The notes under the pieces are model-generated. The model ran no database searches and had not been told where the DNA came from. It worked only from the letters and a program-made list of their open reading frames with translations. Position numbers and translations under genes: made by a program. Shown here in pieces: positions 1 through 12,079 of a stretch of 64,000 nucleotides of DNA (the first letter of the stretch is position 1; every line of letters starts with the position of its first letter). The stretch is from Streptococcus gordonii (GTDB taxonomy: Bacteria > Bacillota > Bacilli > Lactobacillales > Streptococcaceae), in the NCBI RefSeq assembly GCF_001553855.1, contig NZ_LQWV01000001.1, positions 62,001 through 126,000 of the forward strand, in the 5' to 3' direction.

Positions 1-857
1 CCATAGTCAGCAGGACCTACTGTTTCTTCACGAACAAGCCATGTATCGCTGTTGTGTTCGTAAGTGGTATCACTTGTTGCTACATCTTTAGGAATGTATC
101 CAGCATTGTAGAATTTGTGAAGAGTCTTCAAGTGTTCTACAAATCGAGGAACTTCATAACGGTTGACGATCTTAGTAGTGTCACCTTCCAGATCAATAAC
201 AAATGGAAGACCGTTTGCTACTGGGTAGTCAAAGTTTTCTGATGGAATGAAGTTTTTACCAATTGCAAATGGTACAACGTTTGGATCTTTTTCTTTGATT
301 GCTTTCAAAACAGGTTCGAGTGTTTCATATGAATTCACGTTTGAAATGTCAATTCCATATTTTTCCAAAAGTGGACCATTGAAAGCAAAGTTTTGCGATG
401 ATGCAACGTTAGCTGCTACTGGAACAGCGTAGATCTTACCATTTACAGTGTTACCTTTGATATAAGCAGGGTCTAAAGCTTTGTAAAGTTCTTTCCCTTC
501 TTTCTTATAAAGGTCTGTCAAGTCAGCATATGCACCTTTTTGAGCAGTTACAACATAGTTATCAGCAAAAGCGATATCATAGTTTTCACCAGATGAAGTA
601 ATGACAGACATTTTCTTGCTGTAGTCACCCCAACCAAGGTATTGCATTTCTAATTTAGCATTAACTTTCTTTTCCAAAATCTTGTTAGCATTTCCCAACA
701 ATTCGTCCAAGTTGTCTGGTTTATCACCGATTTGATACATCTTAATGGTTGTTGGACCATTTTCTGAACTAGAAGATTTACTGCTACCGCAGGCAGCCAA
801 AGCTGTAATCAAGAGAGCGCTAGCTGAGAAGAGTGCGACTTTTTGCCACTTTTTCAT
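1..857 (-). CDS. ngtS: N-glycan ABC transporter substrate-binding lipoprotein (3' end outside window)
   Basis: Surface lipoprotein that captures glycans for an ABC importer. The reading frame runs off the window start, so only the first ~285 residues are present. The N-terminus is a classical lipoprotein signal: MKKWQK, a hydrophobic stretch, then lipobox LAAC followed by a Ser-rich linker. The rest resembles extracellular solute-binding proteins of the LplA/YtcQ type. The start at 857 is set by AAAGGAG about 9 bases upstream. Two permease genes lie directly upstream in the same direction, and glycosidases for N-glycans follow, so it is probably the orthologue of pneumococcal NgtS. No ATPase gene is adjacent; such systems commonly share the MsmK ATPase encoded elsewhere. 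Family is sure; the exact ligand is inferred from context. Confidence 0.85.
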   Translation of the reverse strand, partial: MKKWQKVALFSASALLITALAACGSSKSSSSENGPTTIKMYQIGDKPDNLDELLGNANKILEKKVNAKLEMQYLGWGDYSKKMSVITSSGENYDIAFADNYVVTAQKGAYADLTDLYKKEGKELYKALDPAYIKGNTVNGKIYAVPVAANVASSQNFAFNGPLLEKYGIDISNVNSYETLEPVLKAIKEKDPNVVPFAIGKNFIPSENFDYPVANGLPFVIDLEGDTTKIVNRYEVPRFVEHLKTLHKFYNAGYIPKDVATSDTTYEHNSDTWLVREETVGPADY

Positions 858-968
858 AAGAAAAACTCCTTTATTTTTATTTTTTGATAAACAATTTAAT
901 AAACTGATAAGCTCAGTTACGAAGCTTGCATCAAGGAAGACTGAACTTGACAAGCAAGTTTAGGATTT
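858..968 (-). other. intercistronic spacer with small dyads between permease and binding-protein genes
   Basis: A 111-base gap inside an otherwise tight operon. It holds short inverted repeats (AACTTG/CAAGTT at about 943-959, ACTGA/TCAGT near 903-917) and the binding-protein Shine-Dalgarno. Such hairpins often stabilise the mRNA of the binding protein over that of the permeases; this role is inferred only. Confidence 0.3.
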
Positions 969-1904
969 TTATTCCTTGACCCCACCAATCGTTAAACCTT
1001 TTACGAAATAACGTTGGAAGAATGGGTAGAGCATTGCAATTGGCAGTGTTGCCACAACCACCATGGCCATCCGACCAGTTTCTTTAGGCAGACCACTAGC
1101 CGCACCAACAACTTGTGATGACAGACCTGCTGATTTTGCAATGTAGTCCATATTTGATTGGATTTGCATCAGCAAGTATTGCAAAGGATAGAAATCTGGA
1201 TTTTTGATATAAAGCAAGGCATTGAACCAGTCATTCCAATAAGCTAGAGCTGTGAAGAGACTGATTGTTGCAATACCTGGTAGAGCAAGTGGTAAACAAA
1301 TTTGGAAGAAAATCCGTGTTTCACTTGCACCATCAATCTTAGCTGATTCAAGAATCGCTTCTGGAATCGTCCGTTTAAAGAAGGTCCGCATCAAGATGAT
1401 GTTAAACGGAGAGAGCAACATTGGTATAATCAAGGCTGCAATGGTATCTCCGATCCGTAGCAACTGAGTTACCACGATATATCCTGGAATCATACCTGCA
1501 TTAAAGAGCATGGTAATCAAAGCAAATACGGTGAAGAAGCGTTTGTATTTAAAAGTTCTTCTAGAAATTGCGTAGGCATATGTCGTTGTCATGAAGACAT
1601 TGACGCTGGTACCGACTGCTGTCACAAACAGAGTAATAAAAAGGGAGTTTAAAATTTTGTCCTTAAATTGTACCAGGAAAAGATAACCGTCAAAGCCAAA
1701 TTTAGATGGCCAGAAGCTGAAACCATTTGTCGCTATTACAGACTCATTTGTAATAGAGATCATAATAACAAAGATAAATGGTAAGATACAAGATAGGGCA
1801 ATAATCCCGATTAAAATACTGAAAAATAAGTTAGCTGGCTTACTGAAGGCATGGATACCAACGTTATCGATTTTTTCTTTTTTGATTTTTTCCGATTTTT
1901 TCAT
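969..1904 (-). CDS. ABC transporter permease, carbohydrate (LplC/YtcP type)
   Basis: Inner-membrane subunit of the N-glycan importer, 311 residues. It has six predicted membrane spans after a basic, cytoplasmic N-terminus (MKKSEKIKKEKI). The ATPase-contacting EAA loop is visible as ILESAKIDGASETRIFFQI, followed by LPLALPGIATISLF, typical of MalG-type permeases. The gene starts 13 bases after the upstream permease ends, with GGAGGAACC before the ATG, so the two are co-transcribed. It corresponds to one of the pneumococcal NgtP subunits by position and length; I do not assign which. Confidence 0.9.
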   Translation of the reverse strand: MKKSEKIKKEKIDNVGIHAFSKPANLFFSILIGIIALSCILPFIFVIMISITNESVIATNGFSFWPSKFGFDGYLFLVQFKDKILNSLFITLFVTAVGTSVNVFMTTTYAYAISRRTFKYKRFFTVFALITMLFNAGMIPGYIVVTQLLRIGDTIAALIIPMLLSPFNIILMRTFFKRTIPEAILESAKIDGASETRIFFQICLPLALPGIATISLFTALAYWNDWFNALLYIKNPDFYPLQYLLMQIQSNMDYIAKSAGLSSQVVGAASGLPKETGRMAMVVVATLPIAMLYPFFQRYFVKGLTIGGVKE

Positions 1905-1917
1905 TGGTTCCTCCTTT

Positions 1918-2853
1918 CTAGAATAGCGCAGAATCTTTATCTATGCGACGAACAATCAAGTTAGATACTAAAACGAGTATTAAACCGACAACGGATTGGT
2001 ACAATCCTGCGGCTGCGGCCATTGTGATGTCCCCAGTTCCTGAAAGTCCGTTGTAGACATATACATCCAAAACGTTGGTAACGCTATAGAGAGATCCTCC
2101 TCCTCCGTTACGGGTCACTGTATAGAAGAGACCGAAATCCGCGCGGAAGATATTTCCGACTGCTAAAATGGTCAAGACCGTAATCAGAGGTGTTAGCTGA
2201 GGCAAGGTAATGTTGCGAATGCGTTGCCACTTAGTAGCACCATCCACTGTTGCAGCTTCATAGTAGGTCGGGTCAATCCCCATAATGGTTGCATAGTAGA
2301 TAACACTACTATATCCAAGTCCCTTCCAAATACCCAAGAAGAGCAAAAGAGCCGGCCAAATTCCTAAAGTTGTATAGAAGTTAATGGCTTCCTTTCCAAA
2401 ACCTTGAAGCAAGTGATTAATCAGTCCTTTATCAATGTTTAAGAAAGCATCTACAAAGTAACTGATAATAACCCAAGACAAGAAATAAGGGAAGAGCATC
2501 GAAGTTTGGTACACTTTCACTAACTTCTTAGATCGCATTTCACTAAAGATAATCGCAATCGCCACTGCAGCAATCAAACCTAGAATGATAAATCCAAAGT
2601 TGTAGAGCAGGGTATTACGTGTAATGATAAATGCGTCCCTCGAGCTAAATAGGAATTTGAAGTTATCCCATCCCACCCATTTACTATTTAAGATACTGGC
2701 AATGAAACCATCAGGGTGAATGTGGAAATCCTGAAAGGCAACTACGTTTCCAAAAACCGGAATGTAGAAGAATAAAATCAACCAAATAACTCCTGGCAGA
2801 ACCATGAGCAAGAAAACGAAATTCTCTTTTAATGTTTTTATCAACTTATTCAT
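1918..2853 (-). CDS. ABC transporter permease, carbohydrate (LplB type)
   Basis: First gene of the importer operon and the second membrane subunit, 311 residues. The N-terminus (KENFVFLLMVLPGVIWLILFF) is the first of about six spans. The EAA loop reads YYEAATVDGATKWQRIRNI and is followed by TLPQLTPLITVL, characteristic of MalF/LplB-type permeases. The start is supported by AAAGGGAGATTTGC before ATG. A promoter and a cre site lie in the 135 bases upstream. It forms a heterodimer with the next permease and needs a shared ATPase, since none is encoded nearby. Confidence 0.9.
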   Translation of the reverse strand: MNKLIKTLKENFVFLLMVLPGVIWLILFFYIPVFGNVVAFQDFHIHPDGFIASILNSKWVGWDNFKFLFSSRDAFIITRNTLLYNFGFIILGLIAAVAIAIIFSEMRSKKLVKVYQTSMLFPYFLSWVIISYFVDAFLNIDKGLINHLLQGFGKEAINFYTTLGIWPALLLFLGIWKGLGYSSVIYYATIMGIDPTYYEAATVDGATKWQRIRNITLPQLTPLITVLTILAVGNIFRADFGLFYTVTRNGGGGSLYSVTNVLDVYVYNGLSGTGDITMAAAAGLYQSVVGLILVLVSNLIVRRIDKDSALF

Positions 2854-2876
2854 GCAAATCTCCCTTTCTATTTAGT

Positions 2877-2890
2877 TGACACCGTTTTCA
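2877..2890 (-). promoter_or_regulatory. cre site (CcpA operator) in importer 5' region
   Basis: The minus strand reads TGAAAACGGTGTCA, which fits the cre consensus TGNAANCGNTNNCA at every fixed position. It lies 7 bases downstream of the -10 box, where CcpA-HPr(Ser-P) would block transcription during growth on glucose. CcpA control of N-glycan genes is known in pneumococcus; here it is a sequence prediction. Confidence 0.75.
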
Positions 2891-2897
2891 CATTTCT

Positions 2898-2926
2898 ATT
2901 ATATGCTTTTTTAAAAATAATTTTAA
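2898..2926 (-). promoter_or_regulatory. promoter of the N-glycan importer operon
   Basis: A perfect TATAAT (-10) lies at 2898-2903 on the minus strand. The -35 region around 2921-2926 (TTAAAA) is poor, so a helper factor or AT-rich upstream element may matter. Confidence 0.55.
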
Positions 2927-2988
2927 ACTCCAAATTATAGAAAAAACTATACAAATTATTTATCCAATTTATAGATAAAAATGAGATG

Positions 2989-3019
2989 AAAAAGCCGACC
3001 CCCAAAAGGTCGGCTTTTT
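2989..3019 (-). terminator. Rho-independent terminator of the GH20 operon
   Basis: A 12-bp stem AAAAAGCCGACC / GGTCGGCTTTTT with a 7-base loop and a U-run on the minus strand. It starts immediately after the GH20 stop codon and separates the glycosidase operon from the importer operon. Confidence 0.9.
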
Positions 3020-3020
3020 G

Positions 3021-5767
<2,747 letters not shown>

Positions 5768-5834
5768 GTTTTTCTCCTTTACTTATTTTATTAATTCTAA
5801 GGCTAGGGTAAGACACCCCAGTCTTAGTTTAATC

Positions 5835-8468
5835 TTATTTCAATAGTTCTGTACGAATTTCCTGAGGTCCTAAAACTCCTGACTTTTCAGGCACTACTTC
5901 TTCTAAAAGGTTAACTAGCGTTTGGGAATCAGTCGTCACTTCTTGCTCTTCTTGGGTCATATTGTAGTAACGAAGTACAATTCCTGATTCGTTTTCAGCC
6001 ACTTTCAAAGCCGTTGGACAGATTTCAGGCATGTTGAGAGCTGGGTGATCCAGGGCTTGTCCAGTTGCTACAACACTTCCTTCTTGTTTGGAAATTTGTA
6101 GAGCTGTAAACGGCGTTTGGAAGGCTTTAGCCCGACGATAAGCGCTAAAGCGCTCTTGCGGCTGGTGGCATTCCACAGTGTACTCAACTTGGAAGTCACG
6201 TAGACATTGGGCTTCTGGTGTTGGGAAATAGCCCCAGTCGCCTAGCTCACCAGTTGCCCGCAGAATGGTTACGGCAATCGTATCATCGCCTAAAATCTCA
6301 TATTCATTTAGACCTTTATTAGCTACTGTGACTGCTTTTTGGTCATCATAAAGACTGACAAAAGCTTGCTGGTGCTGTGGATTTTCTGGATTTTCCCATG
6401 AAGCAGCTGGTTGATTATTACGATGAACGACTTCATAAATGCTGTCTGAATCGTTAGTTTTACTGCTGTTGTGGGTTCTGAAAAGAACACGGATGCGGTG
6501 ATCCTTAGCAGTATTAGTAAAACGGGTCTTAAAGCGCAGTTGCGGACTGTCCACAAAGACTGTCAACTCAGTTGTTAAGATCATGGTTGTCAATTCTGAC
6601 GAACGACCTGCTGAGCGAGTCATAAATTCGACAATACCTTTTTGCTCCTGCTCAAGCACATCATCAGCGCTTACTGGCAAGGTCAATTCATGGCTCAATT
6701 CCACCTTAGCGTAGCGAGCATTGTTTTCCAAAACCTTAACACCAGCCAGTTTTGCATAGATCGGTTCTGTATTTTTTGGCTGGAAGTAGATATATTCATT
6801 TCCAATATCGCCCCGATCTTCAAATCGGAGGAAATCTTCATAGGCTTCATGAGTTGACTTATCGTAAACGGTCAAGTCTTCATCAAAGCTAACAGTCACA
6901 AACGGAGTATCAATCACGCCATTGCGGTAGAGTCCTTCATGTTCTTCTTTTGTACCAGGGAGTAACTGGAAGGTCTTCCAAGATAGAGGTGCTAGATGAA
7001 GCGGCAAAGTCACGCGCAACTGACGAGCAATATAAGCCTGACGGAAACGATCTTTCGGAAGATCATATTGGAAATGAGCTCCCAAATCTTCGATTTTGGC
7101 TTCGACAGGACGACCATCCAAATCCTTAACAATCAAGTCTGGAATCGTCAGCTCCGCCATTCTCCGGTAGGCTTCTGTCGGATGCGCTTCCTTGAAATCA
7201 CAGGTCGCAAAAGTAACATCCACAGAAACGGTATCGACCTTATCATGGAGACCAGTATTGACAACAGTGAAGAGCAGGTCACTCTCAGCTTGATGGCTAT
7301 CTAATTTGCGTTTCCATTCTTCTAGCAGGTTGCCTTTGACGAATTCTCCCACTTGATTAACTTTGGCAAAGCGGGTCTCCATTTCACGGTGAACTTCGTC
7401 TACACTACAGCCACAGATGCTGTCGTGCGGAGCATTTTGCAAAAGGGTTTTCCAAGCATAAGTCAGCTGATCTTTGTGATTGTGACCGCCTGTGATAACG
7501 GTTAGTGGCTCAACTACCTGCTCTAGCAAGTTGCTGTTTTCTTGGAAGGCTTGTTTTAGATAGATACGAGCTGAGGAAGTATTAGCCAGAGTGTACCAGC
7601 CGTCAGTTTCTTGGCTGGTCAATTCGCCTTGAACTGTAGACAATTCCTCAGGAAGAGCTGCTTCCACCGCTTGCACATAGTCATCAAAAGAACTATGTAC
7701 AAAGTTGATATCTGGATAAAGTTCATTAGCTAATCGAATGGCTTGACTGAGGTTGCGCTGAACTGGCTGGTGATCACAGCCGTTCATCATCAGCCATTGG
7801 TTTGTAGAGGCGTAGCTCTTCACATCTGCTAATTTTTGCTCCCAAAAAATCTTCGCTTCCTCAGGGTCGACTGGGATTTCATTCCCATTGCTATACCAGT
7901 TGGCAAAAAGGATACCTAGAACCTTACTACCATCGGCACCTTGCCAGTACATTTCAGAGTACTGAGAAGTGAATTGCTCATCCTCTAAGACTTGGTTGTC
8001 AAATCCGATTGGCTTCACTCCTCGACCGAAAGCTGCTACATGAATGCCTGATTGCTGCAACATCTGAGGTGCCTGCCCCATATTCCCAAAAGTATCTGGG
8101 AAATAACCAATCTGAGTGGACTTGCCCCACTTTTTGCACTCCTGCTGACCAATCAAGGTATTGCGGACATTGGCTTCGCTAGAAATCAGATAGTCATCCT
8201 GTAAGATATAGAAAGGCCCGATTTTCAGTTTGCCTTCGTCAATGTAGTGTTGCAGCTTGGCCCGATTTTCAGGACGGATTTCCAAATAATCATCCAAAAC
8301 AATGGTTTGTCCATCTAGATGGAAGCTCTTGAAATCTGGATCATTTTCAAAAAGATCAAAAAGGTTATCAAAAAGCTCTACCAGCTGCATCCGATGGGAT
8401 TCAAAAGGGAGATACCATTCTCGATCCCAGTGGCTGTGAGAAATAATATGTACGGTAATATTTTCCAT
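5835..8468 (-). CDS. GH38 alpha-mannosidase, intracellular
   Basis: Exo-alpha-mannosidase, 877 residues, for alpha-1,3 and possibly other mannose links in N-glycan cores. The metal-binding N-terminal motif HSHWDREWY is at residues 10-18 and the nucleophile Asp sits in GYFPDTFGNMGQ near residue 145. The alpha-mannosidase middle domain is around NAPHDSICGCSVDEVH, which supplies further metal ligands, and a beta-rich C-terminal half follows. No signal peptide. The start uses AGAGGTATAAA. It lies 23 bases after the GH125 gene; the two enzymes are expected to act in sequence. It matches the pneumococcal GH38 in length and neighbours. Confidence 0.95.
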   Translation of the reverse strand: MENITVHIISHSHWDREWYLPFESHRMQLVELFDNLFDLFENDPDFKSFHLDGQTIVLDDYLEIRPENRAKLQHYIDEGKLKIGPFYILQDDYLISSEANVRNTLIGQQECKKWGKSTQIGYFPDTFGNMGQAPQMLQQSGIHVAAFGRGVKPIGFDNQVLEDEQFTSQYSEMYWQGADGSKVLGILFANWYSNGNEIPVDPEEAKIFWEQKLADVKSYASTNQWLMMNGCDHQPVQRNLSQAIRLANELYPDINFVHSSFDDYVQAVEAALPEELSTVQGELTSQETDGWYTLANTSSARIYLKQAFQENSNLLEQVVEPLTVITGGHNHKDQLTYAWKTLLQNAPHDSICGCSVDEVHREMETRFAKVNQVGEFVKGNLLEEWKRKLDSHQAESDLLFTVVNTGLHDKVDTVSVDVTFATCDFKEAHPTEAYRRMAELTIPDLIVKDLDGRPVEAKIEDLGAHFQYDLPKDRFRQAYIARQLRVTLPLHLAPLSWKTFQLLPGTKEEHEGLYRNGVIDTPFVTVSFDEDLTVYDKSTHEAYEDFLRFEDRGDIGNEYIYFQPKNTEPIYAKLAGVKVLENNARYAKVELSHELTLPVSADDVLEQEQKGIVEFMTRSAGRSSELTTMILTTELTVFVDSPQLRFKTRFTNTAKDHRIRVLFRTHNSSKTNDSDSIYEVVHRNNQPAASWENPENPQHQQAFVSLYDDQKAVTVANKGLNEYEILGDDTIAVTILRATGELGDWGYFPTPEAQCLRDFQVEYTVECHQPQERFSAYRRAKAFQTPFTALQISKQEGSVVATGQALDHPALNMPEICPTALKVAENESGIVLRYYNMTQEEQEVTTDSQTLVNLLEEVVPEKSGVLGPQEIRTELLK

Positions 8469-8491
8469 TTTATACCTCTATTTTTAAAATT

Positions 8492-9781
8492 TTATACGTC
8501 AATTCTTAAATCGTAATGGTCTAATACTAATTCGCAGAACATCATATTTGCCCAGCTGAACCATTCACGAGAATACTTGGTCGGGTCGTCCACATGGAAG
8601 CTCTCATGCATGACACCTGTGCCTCCGTCACAATCCACCAAGAGGTCTAAGATCCGACGTTTTTCTTCCTTATCGTGCGTGGTCAAACCTTGAATTGCTA
8701 AGGCAATCGGCCAGATATAACGATAAAAGGTGTGTGAACTTCCTATTCCTGCAGCTCGCTCTCCTTCATAATAGTAAGTATTTTCAGGACTAAGAATCGT
8801 GCGACGTGTATTTTGGTAAACTTCGTCATCTATCGAGCAAAAGCCTAAATAAGGCGCTGCCAAAAGACTCGGTACATTTGGATCATCCATAATGCTAGCA
8901 TGCCCCAAACCATCTACCTCAAAAGCGTAAATCTTTTCACCTTTGGCATTTTTAGTATAGGCGTAGTTTTCAATTCCTTCTTTGATTTCCTTTTGCAGGC
9001 GCTGTGCATTAGGGACAATCTCCTCAGCGCCAACCAGATTCAATTTTTCAAAGATTTCTGCCACATAACCCAAGACGACTGTTGCAAACATATTTGACGG
9101 CACTAAATAGCTGTAAATACAAGCGTCATCACTTGGACGAAAGGCTGACCAAGTCATACCTGTCACAGCAAATTCAGGTCCTTGCCCATTATTAACTAGT
9201 GTGTCTTCCTTGCGGTCCGTATCACGAACAAAACGATAAGAAGAGCGCCGGTGATCTTGTTCTACCGTCCAAACCCGAAGAATTTCTCTAACACCAGCAA
9301 CAAAAGTAGCATCGAGATGGCTCGTCTCACCTGTCTCTTTCCACAAGAGGTAGGCTAATTGTAGAGGATAGCAGAGGGAATCCACTTCATACTTGCGTTC
9401 CCAAATCCAACCAGACAAGTCCGTATGGTCTGTCTCATGATGTCCCTTCCAGTTATCCGCGATATTAAATGCATTAGCATAGGGATCTTTTAAAATCAGT
9501 GTCATCTGACGTTTGACCAGACCAGCAATCGTTTTACGAGTTTTCGGATCTTCCTTAGCTACAAAGAGATAGGGCTTGAGCTGAGCTGTCGAATCTCGTA
9601 GCCACATAGCTGGAATATCTCCCGTCAAAACAAAGGTTGAGCCATCTTCTAATATTTCTACTGTATTATCCAAGGTATCTGTATAGCAACGCTCAAAAAC
9701 GGATACCCAAGCTGGATGTTCGTGGGCTAACTGGGCAACCGACTCCAGCCATTTCCCAACGATCTCTTTTGAATAAACCAT
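8492..9781 (-). CDS. GH125 exo-alpha-1,6-mannosidase
   Basis: Cytoplasmic exo-alpha-1,6-mannosidase of the (alpha/alpha)6 fold, 429 residues from the start chosen here. GH125 hallmarks are GDIPAMWLRDSTAQL near residue 50, WERKYEVDSLCYPL, FRPSDDACIYSYLVPSNMFA and GIGSSHTFYRYIWPIALAIQG. The frame is open to an ATG at 9799, but GGAG is placed 8 bases before the ATG at 9781, giving MVYSKEIV, the N-terminus I recall for pneumococcal GH125; 9781 is preferred. First gene of the GH125-GH38-ROK-GH20 operon, transcribed divergently from GH92. Confidence 0.93.
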   Translation of the reverse strand: MVYSKEIVGKWLESVAQLAHEHPAWVSVFERCYTDTLDNTVEILEDGSTFVLTGDIPAMWLRDSTAQLKPYLFVAKEDPKTRKTIAGLVKRQMTLILKDPYANAFNIADNWKGHHETDHTDLSGWIWERKYEVDSLCYPLQLAYLLWKETGETSHLDATFVAGVREILRVWTVEQDHRRSSYRFVRDTDRKEDTLVNNGQGPEFAVTGMTWSAFRPSDDACIYSYLVPSNMFATVVLGYVAEIFEKLNLVGAEEIVPNAQRLQKEIKEGIENYAYTKNAKGEKIYAFEVDGLGHASIMDDPNVPSLLAAPYLGFCSIDDEVYQNTRRTILSPENTYYYEGERAAGIGSSHTFYRYIWPIALAIQGLTTHDKEEKRRILDLLVDCDGGTGVMHESFHVDDPTKYSREWFSWANMMFCELVLDHYDLRIDV

Positions 9782-9949
9782 TATTCTCTCCTTTTTCATA
9801 GTCCTTTACATCCTCTAGTATAGGCCAAACCGTTTTTAAAATATATACACAAACTAAAGGCCTTTCGATATTATATTTTTGCCTTATCCATAGGATCGTT
9901 TTTCATGATATAATCTAGAAAAATAGGCTTCGTTGCAAGGAGATTTTAT
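9782..9949. promoter_or_regulatory. divergent promoter region between GH125 and GH92 genes
   Basis: On the plus strand TGATATAAT (extended -10, TATAAT at 9911-9916) precedes the GH92 gene, with AAGGAG at about 9939. On the minus strand TATACT (9817-9822) is a candidate -10 for the GH125 operon, without a clear -35. A cre-like core AAACGGTTT near 9826-9834 departs from consensus at several positions and is not called as a cre site. Confidence 0.5.
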
Positions 9950-12043
9950 ATGAAACCAATACTAGAAACAATTGATACCCGCTATGGAACGGACAATTCT
10001 CATAGCATTTCACATGGCAATACCCTACCCTATACAGGGGCACCATTTGGTATGAACTACTTCGTACCTCAAAGTAGCCATACAGACGGATCTTGGTTTT
10101 TTAATCCAGACTCACCTATTTTCCAAGGCATCCGTCTGACCCACCAACCCAGCCCTTGGATTGGTGACTACTCGTGGCTTCTCATAACTCCTGTCTCAGA
10201 AAAGATACAGCATTCAGATATTTATCACCGCCAGTCTTCTTATCGACCAGACGAGAGTATTTTCCAGCCTCATTATCTAAAAATCAACTCCAACCGCTAC
10301 CACATCAGCACTGAGCTGACCCCTAGTCGCTACGGAGCTCGTTTCCGGCTGACCAACCAGAGAGAGCAACCTATCAGTCTCATTCTCCATAGTGAAGCAA
10401 TGACGATTTTCCAGCAAGTAGATGCCCACACTCTCTTAGGCAGCCTCAAGGAAGAAACTCAGCCCGCCAAACGACCTTTAGACATGTATGTCTGCTTGCG
10501 CTTTGATCAGCCTATCAAAAAACAGAGTTTCTTAGACCAAGACCTTGTCCTAGATTTCGAGCAAGGGCAAGTGCAATTTTCCTTAGCCACATCTTTTATA
10601 TCAGAAGAACAAGCCCTGATCAATCTACCCCAGTCTTCCTTTGACGAACTCAAAGAAGAAACTAAACAAGACTGGGAAGCCTTTCTCCATCGTTTTGATA
10701 TTGTAGACCAAGGCAAGGTAGACCGGCGGATGTTTGACCAGGCTCTCTACCGGCTCTTTCTCTTTCCTCAAACCTTTTATGAGCTTGATGCAGAATGTCA
10801 AGAAATCCATTGGGATTTTACCCACCAGACTGTTCAGCCAGGGAAACTCTTTACCAATATCGGTTTTTGGGATGGATTTCGTACTAGCTTTCCTCTATTG
10901 GCCCTTATGGCGCCAGATACCTATCATGACTTTCTAGAAGGCTTTCTGAATTTCTACAAAGAAACAGGATTTTTACCAAAGTGGCTTGCTCCTGACGAAC
11001 GGGGTATGATGCCAGGCACCTTGATAGACGGTGTCATTGCAGATGCTACTGCTAAAAATCTCATACCTGACTTAGAAAAAGATCTTTTCCAAGCCATGTT
11101 AGAGACAGCAGAAAAGGAAGACTCTTCTAAACGATACGGCAGGCAAGGAGCTTCGGACTATCAAACCCTAGGCTATCTGCCTTCTGACCACCATGAAAGT
11201 GTCAGCCATACCCTAGACTATAGCTATAGTGATTTTTGTATTGCCAGTCTAGCCAATAAACTCCAACAAGAACCAGTAGCTCAACGATACTCTCAGCAGT
11301 CTCTTAATTACCAGCATCTATTCGATCCAGAAACGGGCTATATAAGAGCCAAAGACCGAAACGGACAATTCCGGCCAGACTTTTCTCCATACACTTGGGG
11401 TAGAGATTATGCAGAATGCTCAGCTATTCAAAATACACTCAGTGTCTTCCATAATATTGAAGGCTTGAAAGAACTAATGGGAGGGCAAACAGCCTTCACC
11501 GACTATCTAACCAAGCTCTGCCAGGACCAGCCTTCCTATGAGGTAACAGGCTATGGCTATGAAATCCACGAAATGAGTGAAATGGCTACAGCACACTTTG
11601 GTCAACTAGCCATTTCAAATCAGCCCAGCTTTCACATCCCCTATCTCTTCCGCTACAGTGGTAAACCAGAGTATACGAGCCTACTTATTAAAAGCCTGAG
11701 AGAGCAAGGCTTCCTACCTGGCTGGCAAGCTTTTCCTGGTGACGAAGACAATGGCAGCCTCTCTGCTTGGTACATCTGGAGCGCCATCGGGCTCTATCCG
11801 ACCTGTCCTGGAAAACCATTTTACGACCTAGGTATTCCCCTCTTCAACCATCTACGCCTGTATCTGCCACAAAGTCAAACATGGCTAGACATTTATGCTC
11901 ATAACAACTACCCTCACTTCCAGTTCGTGACCAAGACCGAGTTAGATGGGCAGGCATTGCAACAAATTTCCCATGAAGAACTACTAGCTGCTAAGCGCCT
12001 AGACTTCCACTTGTCTTGGCTACCAAATGCTTCTAAAGAATAA
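9950..12043 (+). CDS. GH92 alpha-1,2-mannosidase, intracellular
   Basis: Calcium-dependent exo-alpha-mannosidase for terminal alpha-1,2-mannose, 697 residues. GH92 signatures are visible: FTNIGFWDGFRTSFPLL near residue 300, KWLAPDERGMMPGTLIDGVIADA, EMSEMATAHFGQLAISNQPSFHIPYLF, and FPGDEDNGSLSAWYIWSAIGLYP near the C-terminus, which carries the catalytic and calcium acids. No signal peptide. It is the only plus-strand gene in the glycan locus, and faces the GH29 gene tail to tail across a shared terminator. Length and motifs match the pneumococcal GH92. Confidence 0.95.
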   Translation: MKPILETIDTRYGTDNSHSISHGNTLPYTGAPFGMNYFVPQSSHTDGSWFFNPDSPIFQGIRLTHQPSPWIGDYSWLLITPVSEKIQHSDIYHRQSSYRPDESIFQPHYLKINSNRYHISTELTPSRYGARFRLTNQREQPISLILHSEAMTIFQQVDAHTLLGSLKEETQPAKRPLDMYVCLRFDQPIKKQSFLDQDLVLDFEQGQVQFSLATSFISEEQALINLPQSSFDELKEETKQDWEAFLHRFDIVDQGKVDRRMFDQALYRLFLFPQTFYELDAECQEIHWDFTHQTVQPGKLFTNIGFWDGFRTSFPLLALMAPDTYHDFLEGFLNFYKETGFLPKWLAPDERGMMPGTLIDGVIADATAKNLIPDLEKDLFQAMLETAEKEDSSKRYGRQGASDYQTLGYLPSDHHESVSHTLDYSYSDFCIASLANKLQQEPVAQRYSQQSLNYQHLFDPETGYIRAKDRNGQFRPDFSPYTWGRDYAECSAIQNTLSVFHNIEGLKELMGGQTAFTDYLTKLCQDQPSYEVTGYGYEIHEMSEMATAHFGQLAISNQPSFHIPYLFRYSGKPEYTSLLIKSLREQGFLPGWQAFPGDEDNGSLSAWYIWSAIGLYPTCPGKPFYDLGIPLFNHLRLYLPQSQTWLDIYAHNNYPHFQFVTKTELDGQALQQISHEELLAAKRLDFHLSWLPNASKE

Positions 12044-12049
12044 TATACA

Positions 12050-12079
12050 AAAAACGCAGAACAAAAGTTCCGCGTTTTT
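12050..12079. terminator. bidirectional terminator between convergent GH92 and GH29
   Basis: AAAAACGC-A-GAAC / GTTC-C-GCGTTTTT hairpin with an AAAA loop and U-runs on both strands. It begins six bases after the GH92 stop and its far edge overlaps the GH29 stop codon. Confidence 0.85.

Noticed and set aside
9823..9837. cre site in the GH125/GH92 divergent region
   Set aside because: The core AAACGGTTT is symmetric, but the outer TG and CA bases are missing; more than two departures from consensus.
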